Source of the DNA: Candidatus Methanophagales archaeon
GTDB lineage: Archaea > Halobacteriota > Syntropharchaeia > Alkanophagales > Methanospirareceae
Reading direction: 5' to 3'
Length of the DNA stretch: 10,538 nt
Assembly: GCA_003601795.1 (NCBI GenBank)
Contig: PIXU01000085.1
Location: forward strand, 1-10,538
The stretch's first letter is position 1. Each line of letters opens with the position of its first letter. This document shows positions 1 to 6,039 of the stretch, piece after piece. Below the pieces are notes generated by a model. It worked only from the letters and a program-made list of their open reading frames with translations. It had not been told where the DNA came from and searched no databases. The position numbers and the translations under genes were made by a program.

Positions 1-132
1 CACCGCCTCCTTTGTTATCATCGCCGTGATGGTTACAGGCTTGGCGACTTCGATTTTCACAGTAGAAGCGACTTCGCCTTTCTCTACTGCTTTCACAACA
101 CCTTCAATCCTGTTCCTTGCGCTTAGTGGCAT
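1..132 (-). CDS. Molbindin-like TOBE/Mop domain protein (3' end outside window)
   Basis: Read on the minus strand this stretch is open for 44 codons and begins MPLSARNRIEGVV, the usual start of stand-alone molbindins (M-x-LSARN-x-x-G-x-V). The rest (KGEVASTVKIEV, then ITAMITKEAV) fits the beta strands of a TOBE/Mop domain. Molbindins are proteins of about 70 residues that bind molybdate or tungstate in the cytoplasm, so roughly 25 residues should lie beyond the left edge. The frame stays open upstream of the ATG at 132 but holds no other ATG, GTG or TTG start that I can find, and the Mop family normally begins here. It is divergent from wtpA, which fits storage or sensing of the imported oxyanion. 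It could instead be a fragment of a longer TOBE protein. No Shine-Dalgarno sequence lies just before the ATG; a strong one sits about 40 bases further up (see findings). Confidence 0.82.
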   Translation of the reverse strand, partial: MPLSARNRIEGVVKAVEKGEVASTVKIEVAKPVTITAMITKEAV

Positions 133-197
133 TGTACTTGTTATTATTGACCGCAGATCTACATATTTGCCCCTCCCTTTAAGTGTCTTTCGAAAAA

Positions 198-250
198 CTA
201 AAAAACGAAAACCTTTTATAGCGAATGGTGTATTTTTGCATATCGGAGTG
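198..250 (+). promoter_or_regulatory. wtpA promoter with candidate operator, possibly bidirectional
   Basis: A purine-rich BRE-like cgaaaa (206-211) precedes the TATA-like ccttttata (212-220), which would put the transcript start near 243. Read on the minus strand the same bases give ctataaaagg, so the site could also serve the divergent Mop gene, with a start near 191. An imperfect inverted repeat (CGAAT at 222-226, ATATCG at 240-245) lies between the TATA box and the wtpA start, where a bound repressor would block transcription. GGAGTG (245-250) is SD-like, nine bases before the ATG at 260. The whole block recurs before modA (3752-3808). Promoter assignment is by motif only. Confidence 0.6.
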
Positions 251-259
251 AAAATAAAA

Positions 260-1450
260 ATGGAAGAAAAGAATATTTTTGTTTTGGGAGCACTAATAGC
301 GATTGCAGCGATTGTGTGCGTGACAGTAACAGCTTTTTACGCACCTACCGTGGGAGCAGAACAGACAAAAACGGCCAAAATCTTCCACGCCGGGAGCTTA
401 GCTGTTCCTTTGGCAGAGGCGGAGAGCCAATTTGAGGCGTTGAATCTTGGCGTAGACGTGCAGCGTGAATCAATGGGCAGTGTGAAGGCGGTAAGACAGA
501 TAACAGATATTGGGAAGATAGGGGAAGTGCTCGCATCTGCAGATTACTCGCTCATACCGAGCATGATGTACCCTGAGTACGCTGACTGGTATGTAAGATT
601 CGCGACGAATGATATGGTGCTTGCGTATAATCCCGAGAAGAGCAAATATGCGGATGAAATCACGCCTGAGAACTGGTATGACGTCCTTCGCAAAGATGAA
701 GTGGTCTTCGGGTTCTCAAATCCGAATCTTGACCCTTGTGGATACAGGTCGCCAATGGTAATGCAGCTCGCAGAGCTACACTATAAAGATTCAAAGATAT
801 TCGATGATTTGGTTCTCGATAATACGGCGATTACGATAAGCGATGGGAAAGATGGAACATATTTAGTGACAGTACCAGAGGACCCAACGTCAAACACCGA
901 GAAGGTGTGTATACGGCCGAAATCGGTTGAGCTCGTGGCATTCATCGAGCAAGGTGGACTGGACTACGCATTTGAATACCGCAGCGTTGCCGTTCAGCAC
1001 AATTTAGCGTTCGTTGACCTGCCTGAGCAAATAGACCTGAGCAAGGTAAAGTATACGGATGTGTACAAGAAGGTGAAAGTGCAAACTGCGGATGGTAAGA
1101 CAAAGACAGGCAAGCCAATTGTTTACGGGATAACCGTGCCGAAGAATGCCGAAAATCCCGAACTCGGACTTGAGTTTGTGAAGTTCGTGATCAGCGATGC
1201 GGGACAGCAGATTTTTAGCGATATGGGACAGCCACCAATTGTGCCAGCAGAGGGAAGCGGGAATTTACCGGAACAACTGAAAAGTTTAGTATATGTTGAG
1301 TCCGCAAAGCCGAAACCGACACCTACATCAAGTCCAAAGCCAAAGCCAGCATCAGCACTGACACCGAAAACGCCGGGTTTTGCAGCCGTATTTGCCGTTA
1401 CTGGAATATTAGCAATTGGATATCTAGTGCTGCAAAAGAAAAGGAGATAA
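260..1450 (+). CDS. wtpA: Tungstate/molybdate ABC transporter substrate-binding protein WtpA, PGF-CTERM anchored
   Basis: This is the extracytoplasmic receptor that captures tungstate or molybdate and delivers it to WtpB/WtpC. The 396-residue product has an N-terminal signal sequence (about 1-34, hydrophobic core 6-26, likely cut after VGA). A type 2 periplasmic-binding fold of the WtpA family follows: HAGSL (43-47), SADYSLIP (93-100), FSNPNLDPCGYR (152-163) and YAFEY (236-240). Asp158 and Glu239 correspond to the two carboxylates reported to complete six-fold coordination of the oxyanion in the Archaeoglobus homologue. A Pro/Lys/Thr-rich linker (350-370) is followed by TPGF (371-374), one hydrophobic helix and QKKRR: a PGF-CTERM signal for archaeosortase processing and lipid anchoring. 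The frame is open back to the window edge, but the ATG at 260 is chosen because of its SD, the signal peptide, the promoter upstream and the matching start of modA; the opposite strand codes for the Mop protein there. GTG at 248 is an alternative. Confidence 0.93.
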   Translation: MEEKNIFVLGALIAIAAIVCVTVTAFYAPTVGAEQTKTAKIFHAGSLAVPLAEAESQFEALNLGVDVQRESMGSVKAVRQITDIGKIGEVLASADYSLIPSMMYPEYADWYVRFATNDMVLAYNPEKSKYADEITPENWYDVLRKDEVVFGFSNPNLDPCGYRSPMVMQLAELHYKDSKIFDDLVLDNTAITISDGKDGTYLVTVPEDPTSNTEKVCIRPKSVELVAFIEQGGLDYAFEYRSVAVQHNLAFVDLPEQIDLSKVKYTDVYKKVKVQTADGKTKTGKPIVYGITVPKNAENPELGLEFVKFVISDAGQQIFSDMGQPPIVPAEGSGNLPEQLKSLVYVESAKPKPTPTSSPKPKPASALTPKTPGFAAVFAVTGILAIGYLVLQKKRR

Positions 1451-1488
1451 AGGAGATAAAAAAGATAAAAGAGAAACTAAAGTTGAGA

Positions 1489-1525
1489 AGGGGGAAAATA
1501 GTTCTCCCTCTTTTTTTTCTTTTTT
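1489..1525 (+). terminator. Hairpin plus T-tract terminator after wtpA
   Basis: An eight-pair stem with one G-T wobble (1489-1496 with 1502-1509, five-base loop) is followed by TTTTTTTT at 1511-1518 and a second T run at 1520-1525. T-rich tracts terminate archaeal transcription, with or without a hairpin. Its position 40 bases after wtpA suggests the binding protein can be transcribed alone, in excess over wtpBC. Confidence 0.65.
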
Positions 1526-1544
1526 GTGTCTTGCAACGTATTAT

Positions 1545-1580
1545 CGAAAATTATAACAAACTCGTTAATTTAACCATCAA
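1545..1580 (+). promoter_or_regulatory. Candidate promoter for the small gene and wtpBC
   Basis: The sequence cgaaaattataac (1545-1557) resembles BRE plus TATA box and would give a transcript start near 1580, about 30 bases before the small gene at 1612. It lies just beyond the terminator, where a new promoter would be needed. Motif evidence only. Confidence 0.35.
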
Positions 1581-1611
1581 CCCTGTGCAGCACACATACT
1601 GGTGAGCGAAA

Positions 1612-1835
1612 ATGGACGAAATAACAAGGCTTATAAACGACCTGATAAGGATACTTCAGAATATCTCCGAAGAAAACTACGAAATTATGGAACGAGTTGA
1701 AATTAACGATATAAAACAAGAATTAGGCTCGTGGTTTATCGCGGACTATTCACTTTATCAGGGTTCATAGACGATTTTAAAATACCTGGCGAACTTAGAC
1801 CAGAGGTGAGGGATATAAAAGAAATAGCGGAATAA
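1612..1835 (+). pseudogene. Small gene of unknown function with a one-base frameshift
   Basis: An ATG at 1612 has an SD-like GGTGAG (1601-1606) at good spacing. It opens a frame of 52 codons, MDEITRLINDLIRILQNISE to ADYSLYQGS, that stops at 1768-1770. The neighbouring frame continues at once, from TTC at 1764, with protein-like sequence (FIDDFKIPGELRPEVRDIKE IAE, stop at 1833-1835). Joining them near 1763 as if one T had been lost from a TTT run restores a charged, mostly helical product of about 75 residues. I do not recognise the family. It sits between wtpA and wtpB and ends 24 bases before wtpB. It may be a decayed gene, a sequencing or assembly error in a T run, or, less likely, programmed frameshifting. 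If the stop is real, a 52-residue protein is made. Confidence 0.6.
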
Positions 1836-1859
1836 ATGAATAAATAGGAAGAAATAGCG

Positions 1860-2678
1860 ATGAAATTACTTTCAAGATTGCCCGGGACGGAAGAACTGAA
1901 GCGGGAGAAAATTTATGTCATTTTCCTCTTTCTAGGACTCGTTCTCGTTGCTTTTGTCTTTATTACGCTTGGGGATATGCTTTACAGACAAACGGAGGAC
2001 TTTCCCACGTTAATTGATGCTGTAACGAACTCAGTAGTTCTAAAAGCAATAGGGATAAGCATTTCTATGGCTATAGCATCCACACTAATTGCTTTTTTTT
2101 TCGGCGTCCCATTAGCGTATTTCCTCGCAAGAAAGGATTTCCCAGGTAAGAGCATTATAGAAGGCATTGTGGACATCCCATTGATGATTCCACACGTTGT
2201 TGCAGGGATTGCGTTATATGGGATATTCATGCGGTATGGAGTGATTGGGGCACCACTAAAAAGGTTAGGAATTGTAACTACCGATGCGTACCTTGGAATC
2301 GTGGTTGCGATGCTTTTCATGAGCCTTCCGTATTTAATAGACACCGCGAGAGAAGGGTTCAAGGAGGTTGACCCACGGCTAGAAAACGTTGCACGCTCAT
2401 TGGGCGCATCGCATTGGAGAACGTTCAGAGAAATAACGTTTCCTCTTGCTTTTCCATCCATATTAAGCGGTGCGATTCTCAGTTGGGGGCGGGCGATAAG
2501 CGAGTTCTCGGCTGTTCTGATTCTCGCATACCATCCTATCTCTGCACCGATTTTAATCTACGAGAAGTTTACATCTTTTGGGTTAGCTGCCTCAAGGCCG
2601 ATTTCGGTTTTGTTGATTTCGATTTGTTTGGTTATTTTTGTATTACTGCGGGTGCTACAAGGGAAAAGGAACTACTGA
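1860..2678 (+). CDS. wtpB: Tungstate/molybdate ABC transporter permease WtpB
   Basis: This is the membrane subunit of the importer; two copies form the channel. The product has 272 residues with hydrophobic segments at about 18-37, 60-90, 103-124, 143-160, 198-224 and 246-263. It also has the cytoplasmic EAA-type coupling loop (ENVARSLGASHWRTFREITF, about 175-194) that docks on the ATPase. SWGRAISEFSAVLIL (208-222) is typical of molybdate/tungstate permeases of the CysT/ModB/WtpB group. A weak GGAAG lies upstream of the ATG at 1860. The stop is four bases before wtpC, so the two genes are surely co-transcribed. Assignment to tungstate rather than another oxyanion rests on the nearby WtpA. Confidence 0.88.
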   Translation: MKLLSRLPGTEELKREKIYVIFLFLGLVLVAFVFITLGDMLYRQTEDFPTLIDAVTNSVVLKAIGISISMAIASTLIAFFFGVPLAYFLARKDFPGKSIIEGIVDIPLMIPHVVAGIALYGIFMRYGVIGAPLKRLGIVTTDAYLGIVVAMLFMSLPYLIDTAREGFKEVDPRLENVARSLGASHWRTFREITFPLAFPSILSGAILSWGRAISEFSAVLILAYHPISAPILIYEKFTSFGLAASRPISVLLISICLVIFVLLRVLQGKRNY

Positions 2679-2682
2679 ATAA

Positions 2683-3735
2683 ATGATAGAAGTGAGTGAC
2701 TTATATAGGGATTGGAAAGAGTTCTCGCTAAAAGATATAAACATTGAGATAAAAGAGAACGAATATTTTGTGATATTGGGTCCTACCGGCGCTGGAAAGA
2801 CTTTACTACTCGAAATAATCGCAGGTTTTTATTTCCCCGACCGCGGAGAAGTCAGAATAGCAGGGAAAGAAGTAACGAATTTACCACCCGAGAAAAGGCG
2901 AATTGGCTTTATTTACCAGGATTATTCACTATTCCCTCATTTTACCGTCGAAGAGAACATAGAGTTCGGATTGAAGTTGAGAAAGTCCGCATCTCCGGAT
3001 ACAACCAGAAAAAGGTTGAAAGAAATAATGGACTGGCTGGGTATAGCCCATCTTGCACATCGCTATCCTGCTACGTTAAGCGGTGGAGAGCAGCAGAAGG
3101 TTGCTATTGCCAGAGCGATTGCCATTGAACCTTCAATATTGCTTCTGGACGAGCCATTATCCGCATTAGACCTCCGAACGAAAGACTACCTGAGAGAAGA
3201 ACTGAAGAAGATAAAGCGGGAGTTAGGAATTACAATGGTTCACGTAACGCATGACCAGACAGAGGCGATGGTTTTAGCAGATAGAATAGCAGTAATGATG
3301 CGCGGGCGAATAATGCAGGTCGGCACTCCTTACGAGATATTCAACAAGCCCCAAGATGAGGAGATAGCTGATTTTGTTGGTGTTGAGAACATATTGAGCG
3401 GCGTGGTTCGAAATAATGAGAACGGCGTTGCAGAGATAGAAGTTGATTTGGGCTGTAACATATTTGCTATTTCCGACTACCGTGCAGGCGCGGTAAAATT
3501 ATTTGTACGACCTGAAGACATAATTTTGTCTGAAAGCCGAGGCGAAAGCAGTGCAAAGAATGTCATGAAAGGAAGAATAGAAGCATTGGACGATATGGGT
3601 TCTTTAACACGTGTGAAGATGGATAATTCGCTTGTTGCTCTTATTACAAAGCAATCACGTGAAAGTCTCGGGCTGCAAAAGGGTGAGGAGGTCTATGCAA
3701 CTTTTAAAGCTACTTCGGTTCATGTGGTGAGGTGA
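2683..3735 (+). CDS. wtpC: Tungstate/molybdate ABC transporter ATP-binding protein WtpC with TOBE domain
   Basis: This is the cytoplasmic ATPase that powers uptake. In its 350 residues the nucleotide-binding domain shows Walker A GPTGAGKT (33-40), Q-loop Gln79, signature LSGGEQQ (132-138), Walker B ILLLDEP (152-158), D-loop SALD (160-163) and switch His190. All are intact. The C-terminal part (about 237-350) is a TOBE/Mop-like regulatory domain, ending in the typical VALITKQSRESLGLQKGEEV and FKATSVHVV. In related ModC proteins such a domain binds the oxyanion and slows transport when the cell is replete. It starts four bases after wtpB. It is clearly paralogous to the second ATPase at 6040 (same motifs at nearly the same positions, same TOBE tail). 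Confidence 0.9.
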   Translation: MIEVSDLYRDWKEFSLKDINIEIKENEYFVILGPTGAGKTLLLEIIAGFYFPDRGEVRIAGKEVTNLPPEKRRIGFIYQDYSLFPHFTVEENIEFGLKLRKSASPDTTRKRLKEIMDWLGIAHLAHRYPATLSGGEQQKVAIARAIAIEPSILLLDEPLSALDLRTKDYLREELKKIKRELGITMVHVTHDQTEAMVLADRIAVMMRGRIMQVGTPYEIFNKPQDEEIADFVGVENILSGVVRNNENGVAEIEVDLGCNIFAISDYRAGAVKLFVRPEDIILSESRGESSAKNVMKGRIEALDDMGSLTRVKMDNSLVALITKQSRESLGLQKGEEVYATFKATSVHVVR

Positions 3736-3751
3736 GTTAGAAAAACCACCG

Positions 3752-3808
3752 TTAAAAAAAAACGAAAAGCTTTTATACCGAATAGTATATTATTGCATAT
3801 CGGTGATG
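3752..3808 (+). promoter_or_regulatory. modA promoter and candidate operator, copy of the wtpA promoter
   Basis: BRE-like cgaaaa (3763-3768) and TATA-like gcttttata (3769-3777) predict a start near 3800. An imperfect inverted repeat begins CCGAATA (3778-3784) and ends TATCGG (3798-3803). GGTGAT (3802-3807) matches the archaeal anti-SD sequence and lies ten bases before the ATG at 3818. The arrangement and much of the sequence match 198-250 before wtpA, so both binding-protein genes probably answer to one regulator. This gives the second transporter its own promoter. Confidence 0.65.
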
Positions 3809-3817
3809 AAAAATAAA

Positions 3818-4615
3818 ATGGAAAGAAGAAAAATATTGGTATTAGGAACACTAATAGCGATTGCAGCGATTGTGTGCGTGTCGGCTGCGGCTTTTTACTG
3901 CGCTTCCGAAACGCCACAGGCGCTCATGGTCTATTCAGGTGCGGGAATGCTCAAGCCAATGGATGAGATTGGAACGCTGTTTGAGCAGAAATATGGCGTT
4001 ACCGTGAACTACAACTATGGCGGTTCCAATACACTCTTGAGCCAGATAGAACTGATACAACAGGGAGATGTCTATATGCCAGGGGCAGCGATGTACATAG
4101 AAAAAGCGAAAGAAAAAGGGTTTGTTGATTACGAGCAGCGTGTAGCGTATCATATACCTGTGATAGCAGTTCCCGAGGGAAATCCCGCGAATATAACGTC
4201 TTTGAATGACCTCACAAAGCCAGGCGTGAAAGTCGTTTTAGGAGACGCAAAAGCAGCTGCGTGTGGTAAGGTTGCGAACAAAATACTGGAGAAGAACGGG
4301 ATTTTTGATGCCGTAGATGCAAATGTCATTGCTCGCACCGCTACGGTAAATGAGCTGGTGGTCTCTACGTGCATGGGCACGGCAGATGCGTCAATAATAT
4401 GGAACGCATCGTTAGTTAGGACTGAGAAAGAAACGGATATTATAGAGATACCAAAGGAGCAGAATATCATAAAAGTGATTCCAATAGGCACGCTAACGTT
4501 TTCGGAAAACAAAGACATGGCAACGAAGTTCGTTGATTTCGTCGCCTCTGATGAAGGAAAAGAGGTATTCGAGAAACACGGCTTTACGACATACCCCAAT
4601 CCGAAATATGAATAG
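3818..4615 (+). CDS. modA: Molybdate (oxyanion) ABC transporter substrate-binding protein, ModA family
   Basis: This is the extracellular receptor of the second transporter. The 265-residue product has a signal sequence (about 1-28) nearly identical to that of WtpA (LIAIAAIVC in both). A mature domain of the ModA type found in methanogens follows: LMVYSGAGMLKPMDEIG (36-52), YGGSNTLLSQIEL (67-79), AYHIPVIAVPEGNPANI (110-126), RTATVNELV (173-181) and ADASIIW (189-195). It lacks the PGF-CTERM tail of WtpA. AFYC (25-28) could be a degenerate lipobox, so the anchoring is uncertain. The ATG at 3818 is chosen because it aligns with the wtpA start and has a well-spaced GGTGAT; GTG at 3803 and ATG at 3806 are in frame and nearer the predicted transcript start. 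Molybdate, tungstate or both are possible substrates. Confidence 0.87.
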   Translation: MERRKILVLGTLIAIAAIVCVSAAAFYCASETPQALMVYSGAGMLKPMDEIGTLFEQKYGVTVNYNYGGSNTLLSQIELIQQGDVYMPGAAMYIEKAKEKGFVDYEQRVAYHIPVIAVPEGNPANITSLNDLTKPGVKVVLGDAKAAACGKVANKILEKNGIFDAVDANVIARTATVNELVVSTCMGTADASIIWNASLVRTEKETDIIEIPKEQNIIKVIPIGTLTFSENKDMATKFVDFVASDEGKEVFEKHGFTTYPNPKYE

Positions 4616-4683
4616 GATAAAATAGGATATTTCAGTGAAAAAACATAACAATAAAATAGGAAGTAGCGTGAAAAGTAAGAGAG

Positions 4684-5181
4684 ATGGGAAAAAATATGGA
4701 TGAGCTAACATACAGACCAATTGGAGTCATACACACGGGTTTCAGGGATAAAGCAGAAGCCCCGATTCAAGGCGTGTTCGCAAAAGACGCTAAGGGCGAG
4801 GTAGAGGTATTTCCCGAATATGCCGATGGACTCAAGGACATCGAGGGCTTCTCGCACGTCATCCTTATTTACCATTTTCATCTCGCTGATGGCTATTCAT
4901 TGGTCTCGGAGCCCTTTTTAGAAGACGAACAGCACGGAATCTTCTCAATTAGACATTTCAAACGACCCAATCCCATCGGGTTGTCGGTCGTGAGGTTGGA
5001 GAGCGTGAGAGGGAACAAACTGGAAATCAGCGAGGTGGACATCATAGACGGGGCACCTCTTCTCGATATAAAACCCTTCGTGCCGCAGTTTGACCATAGA
5101 GATAATGCAAAGAGCGGATGGCTCAGTAGTCCTCACTTAGACATGGTTAAGGGCGAATCAGGCAAGCATAGACCTGAATAG
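4684..5181 (+). CDS. trmO: TrmO-like (TsaA/YaeB family) tRNA N6-methyltransferase
   Basis: The family fold is a beta-barrel SAM-dependent methyltransferase. Characterised bacterial members methylate N6-threonylcarbamoyl-adenosine 37 of threonine tRNA. The 165-residue product carries the family motifs in order: RPIGVIHTGF (11-20), GFSHVILIYHFH (55-66), GIFSIRHFKRPNPIGLS (85-101) and IDGAPLLDIKPFVPQFD (121-137). It is nearly full length, but shorter than bacterial TrmO of about 235 residues, which has an extra C-terminal domain; many archaeal members are short like this. It lies between modA and modB with 15 bases before modB, so it is probably co-transcribed with the transporter. That position leaves open whether its substrate is tRNA or something in Mo/W metabolism. 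ATG at 4696 is an alternative start. Confidence 0.85.
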   Translation: MGKNMDELTYRPIGVIHTGFRDKAEAPIQGVFAKDAKGEVEVFPEYADGLKDIEGFSHVILIYHFHLADGYSLVSEPFLEDEQHGIFSIRHFKRPNPIGLSVVRLESVRGNKLEISEVDIIDGAPLLDIKPFVPQFDHRDNAKSGWLSSPHLDMVKGESGKHRPE

Positions 5182-5196
5182 GAACAGATAAACGCA

Positions 5197-5997
5197 ATGC
5201 TAAAGAAATTGAAGCGGTCAAAAATCAAGATTATTACGGTACTATCAAGTTTATTTCTCGCTGCTTTTATCCTGGTTCTGATTATTTGTGTCGTTACGCA
5301 CACCACGCTGCCGGCACTAATAACAAGTATTCTCTCTGAGGAGATACAATTTGCGATAAAATTGAGTTTGACAACGGCTGTCGTGTCCACAGTTATGTGC
5401 ATTGGCATTTCGATACCTGCAGCATACGCACTTGCGCGATACGACTTCTTTGGCAAGAGTGTGGTCAATACGATTCTGGATGCACCGCTGGCGTTACCAC
5501 CGCTGGTCGCAGGAGTGGGCTTGTTAATTCTGTTTGGCACGACCTCATTCGGGAGAGGTCTTGCCGATGCGGGGCTTACATTTGTGTTCACGCCGCTGGG
5601 GATAATAATTGCGCAGTTCTTTGTGAATGTGCCGTTCATGTTCCGGATACTACGTGGAACGTTTCAGAGTATAAATCCAAGATACGAGCACGTGGCGGAA
5701 ACACTTGGCTGCACCGAAGCGCAGGCGTTCTGGCGTGTAACACTACCCATGTCGAAGAATGGACTCTTAGCGGGTTCCATTATAACATGGTCAAAAGGAA
5801 TAGGCGAGTTTGGTGCCGCACTGATGGTCGCAGGGGCAACGAGAATGAAAACCGAGACTTTACCCATCTCATTGTACCTGAACATGTCCTGTGGCGAGCT
5901 GAATTTAGCCATTGCGGCTGCAACTATCCTGATTATCATATCGCTTATATCTCTGTTCGTGTTTGAAAGATATGGAGGTTTTACGCGTGTGTTCTAA
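5197..5997 (+). CDS. modB: Molybdate ABC transporter permease ModB
   Basis: This is the membrane channel subunit of the second importer, 266 residues. Hydrophobic segments lie at about 11-33, 52-80, 91-113, 130-150, 187-212 and 237-256. The EAA loop EHVAETLGCTEAQAFWRVTL (164-183) contacts the ATPase. The end of the protein, KGIGEFGAALMVAGATRMKT (200-219) then ETLPISLYLNMSCGEL, is highly typical of ModB. This supports molybdate transport for the modA-modB-modC set. It is paralogous to wtpB in layout but clearly diverged in sequence. It follows trmO by 15 bases and precedes modC by 42. Confidence 0.9.
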   Translation: MLKKLKRSKIKIITVLSSLFLAAFILVLIICVVTHTTLPALITSILSEEIQFAIKLSLTTAVVSTVMCIGISIPAAYALARYDFFGKSVVNTILDAPLALPPLVAGVGLLILFGTTSFGRGLADAGLTFVFTPLGIIIAQFFVNVPFMFRILRGTFQSINPRYEHVAETLGCTEAQAFWRVTLPMSKNGLLAGSIITWSKGIGEFGAALMVAGATRMKTETLPISLYLNMSCGELNLAIAAATILIIISLISLFVFERYGGFTRVF

Positions 5998-6000
5998 AAC

Positions 6001-6019
6001 CTTTCTTTAGAAAAGAAAG
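6001..6019. other. Small hairpin between modB and modC
   Basis: CTTTCTTT (6001-6008) and AAAGAAAG (6012-6019) form a perfect inverted repeat with a three-base spacer, four bases after the modB stop. There is no T tract after it, so it is not an obvious terminator. It might mark RNA processing or damp modC expression; it may also be chance in A/T-rich sequence. Confidence 0.3.
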
Positions 6020-6039
6020 CTTTACCAAAGAAACAAAGA

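Noticed and set aside
26..259. In-frame N-terminal extension of wtpA by 78 codons
   Set aside because: It would place residues before a good signal peptide, crosses a promoter and SD, and overlaps the minus-strand molbindin frame, which has clear family motifs.
1982..2461. Long open frame on the minus strand inside wtpB
   Set aside because: It is a shadow of the permease gene; its translation has no family features, while the plus strand has a full set.
3803..3817. GTG (3803) or ATG (3806) as the start of modA
   Set aside because: Possible if the transcript is leaderless, but the ATG at 3818 aligns with the wtpA start and has GGTGAT at proper spacing. Kept as alternatives only.
5397..5966. 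189-codon plus-strand frame inside modB
   Set aside because: It overlaps modB in another frame, has a Cys/Arg-rich random composition, and modB motifs are intact.
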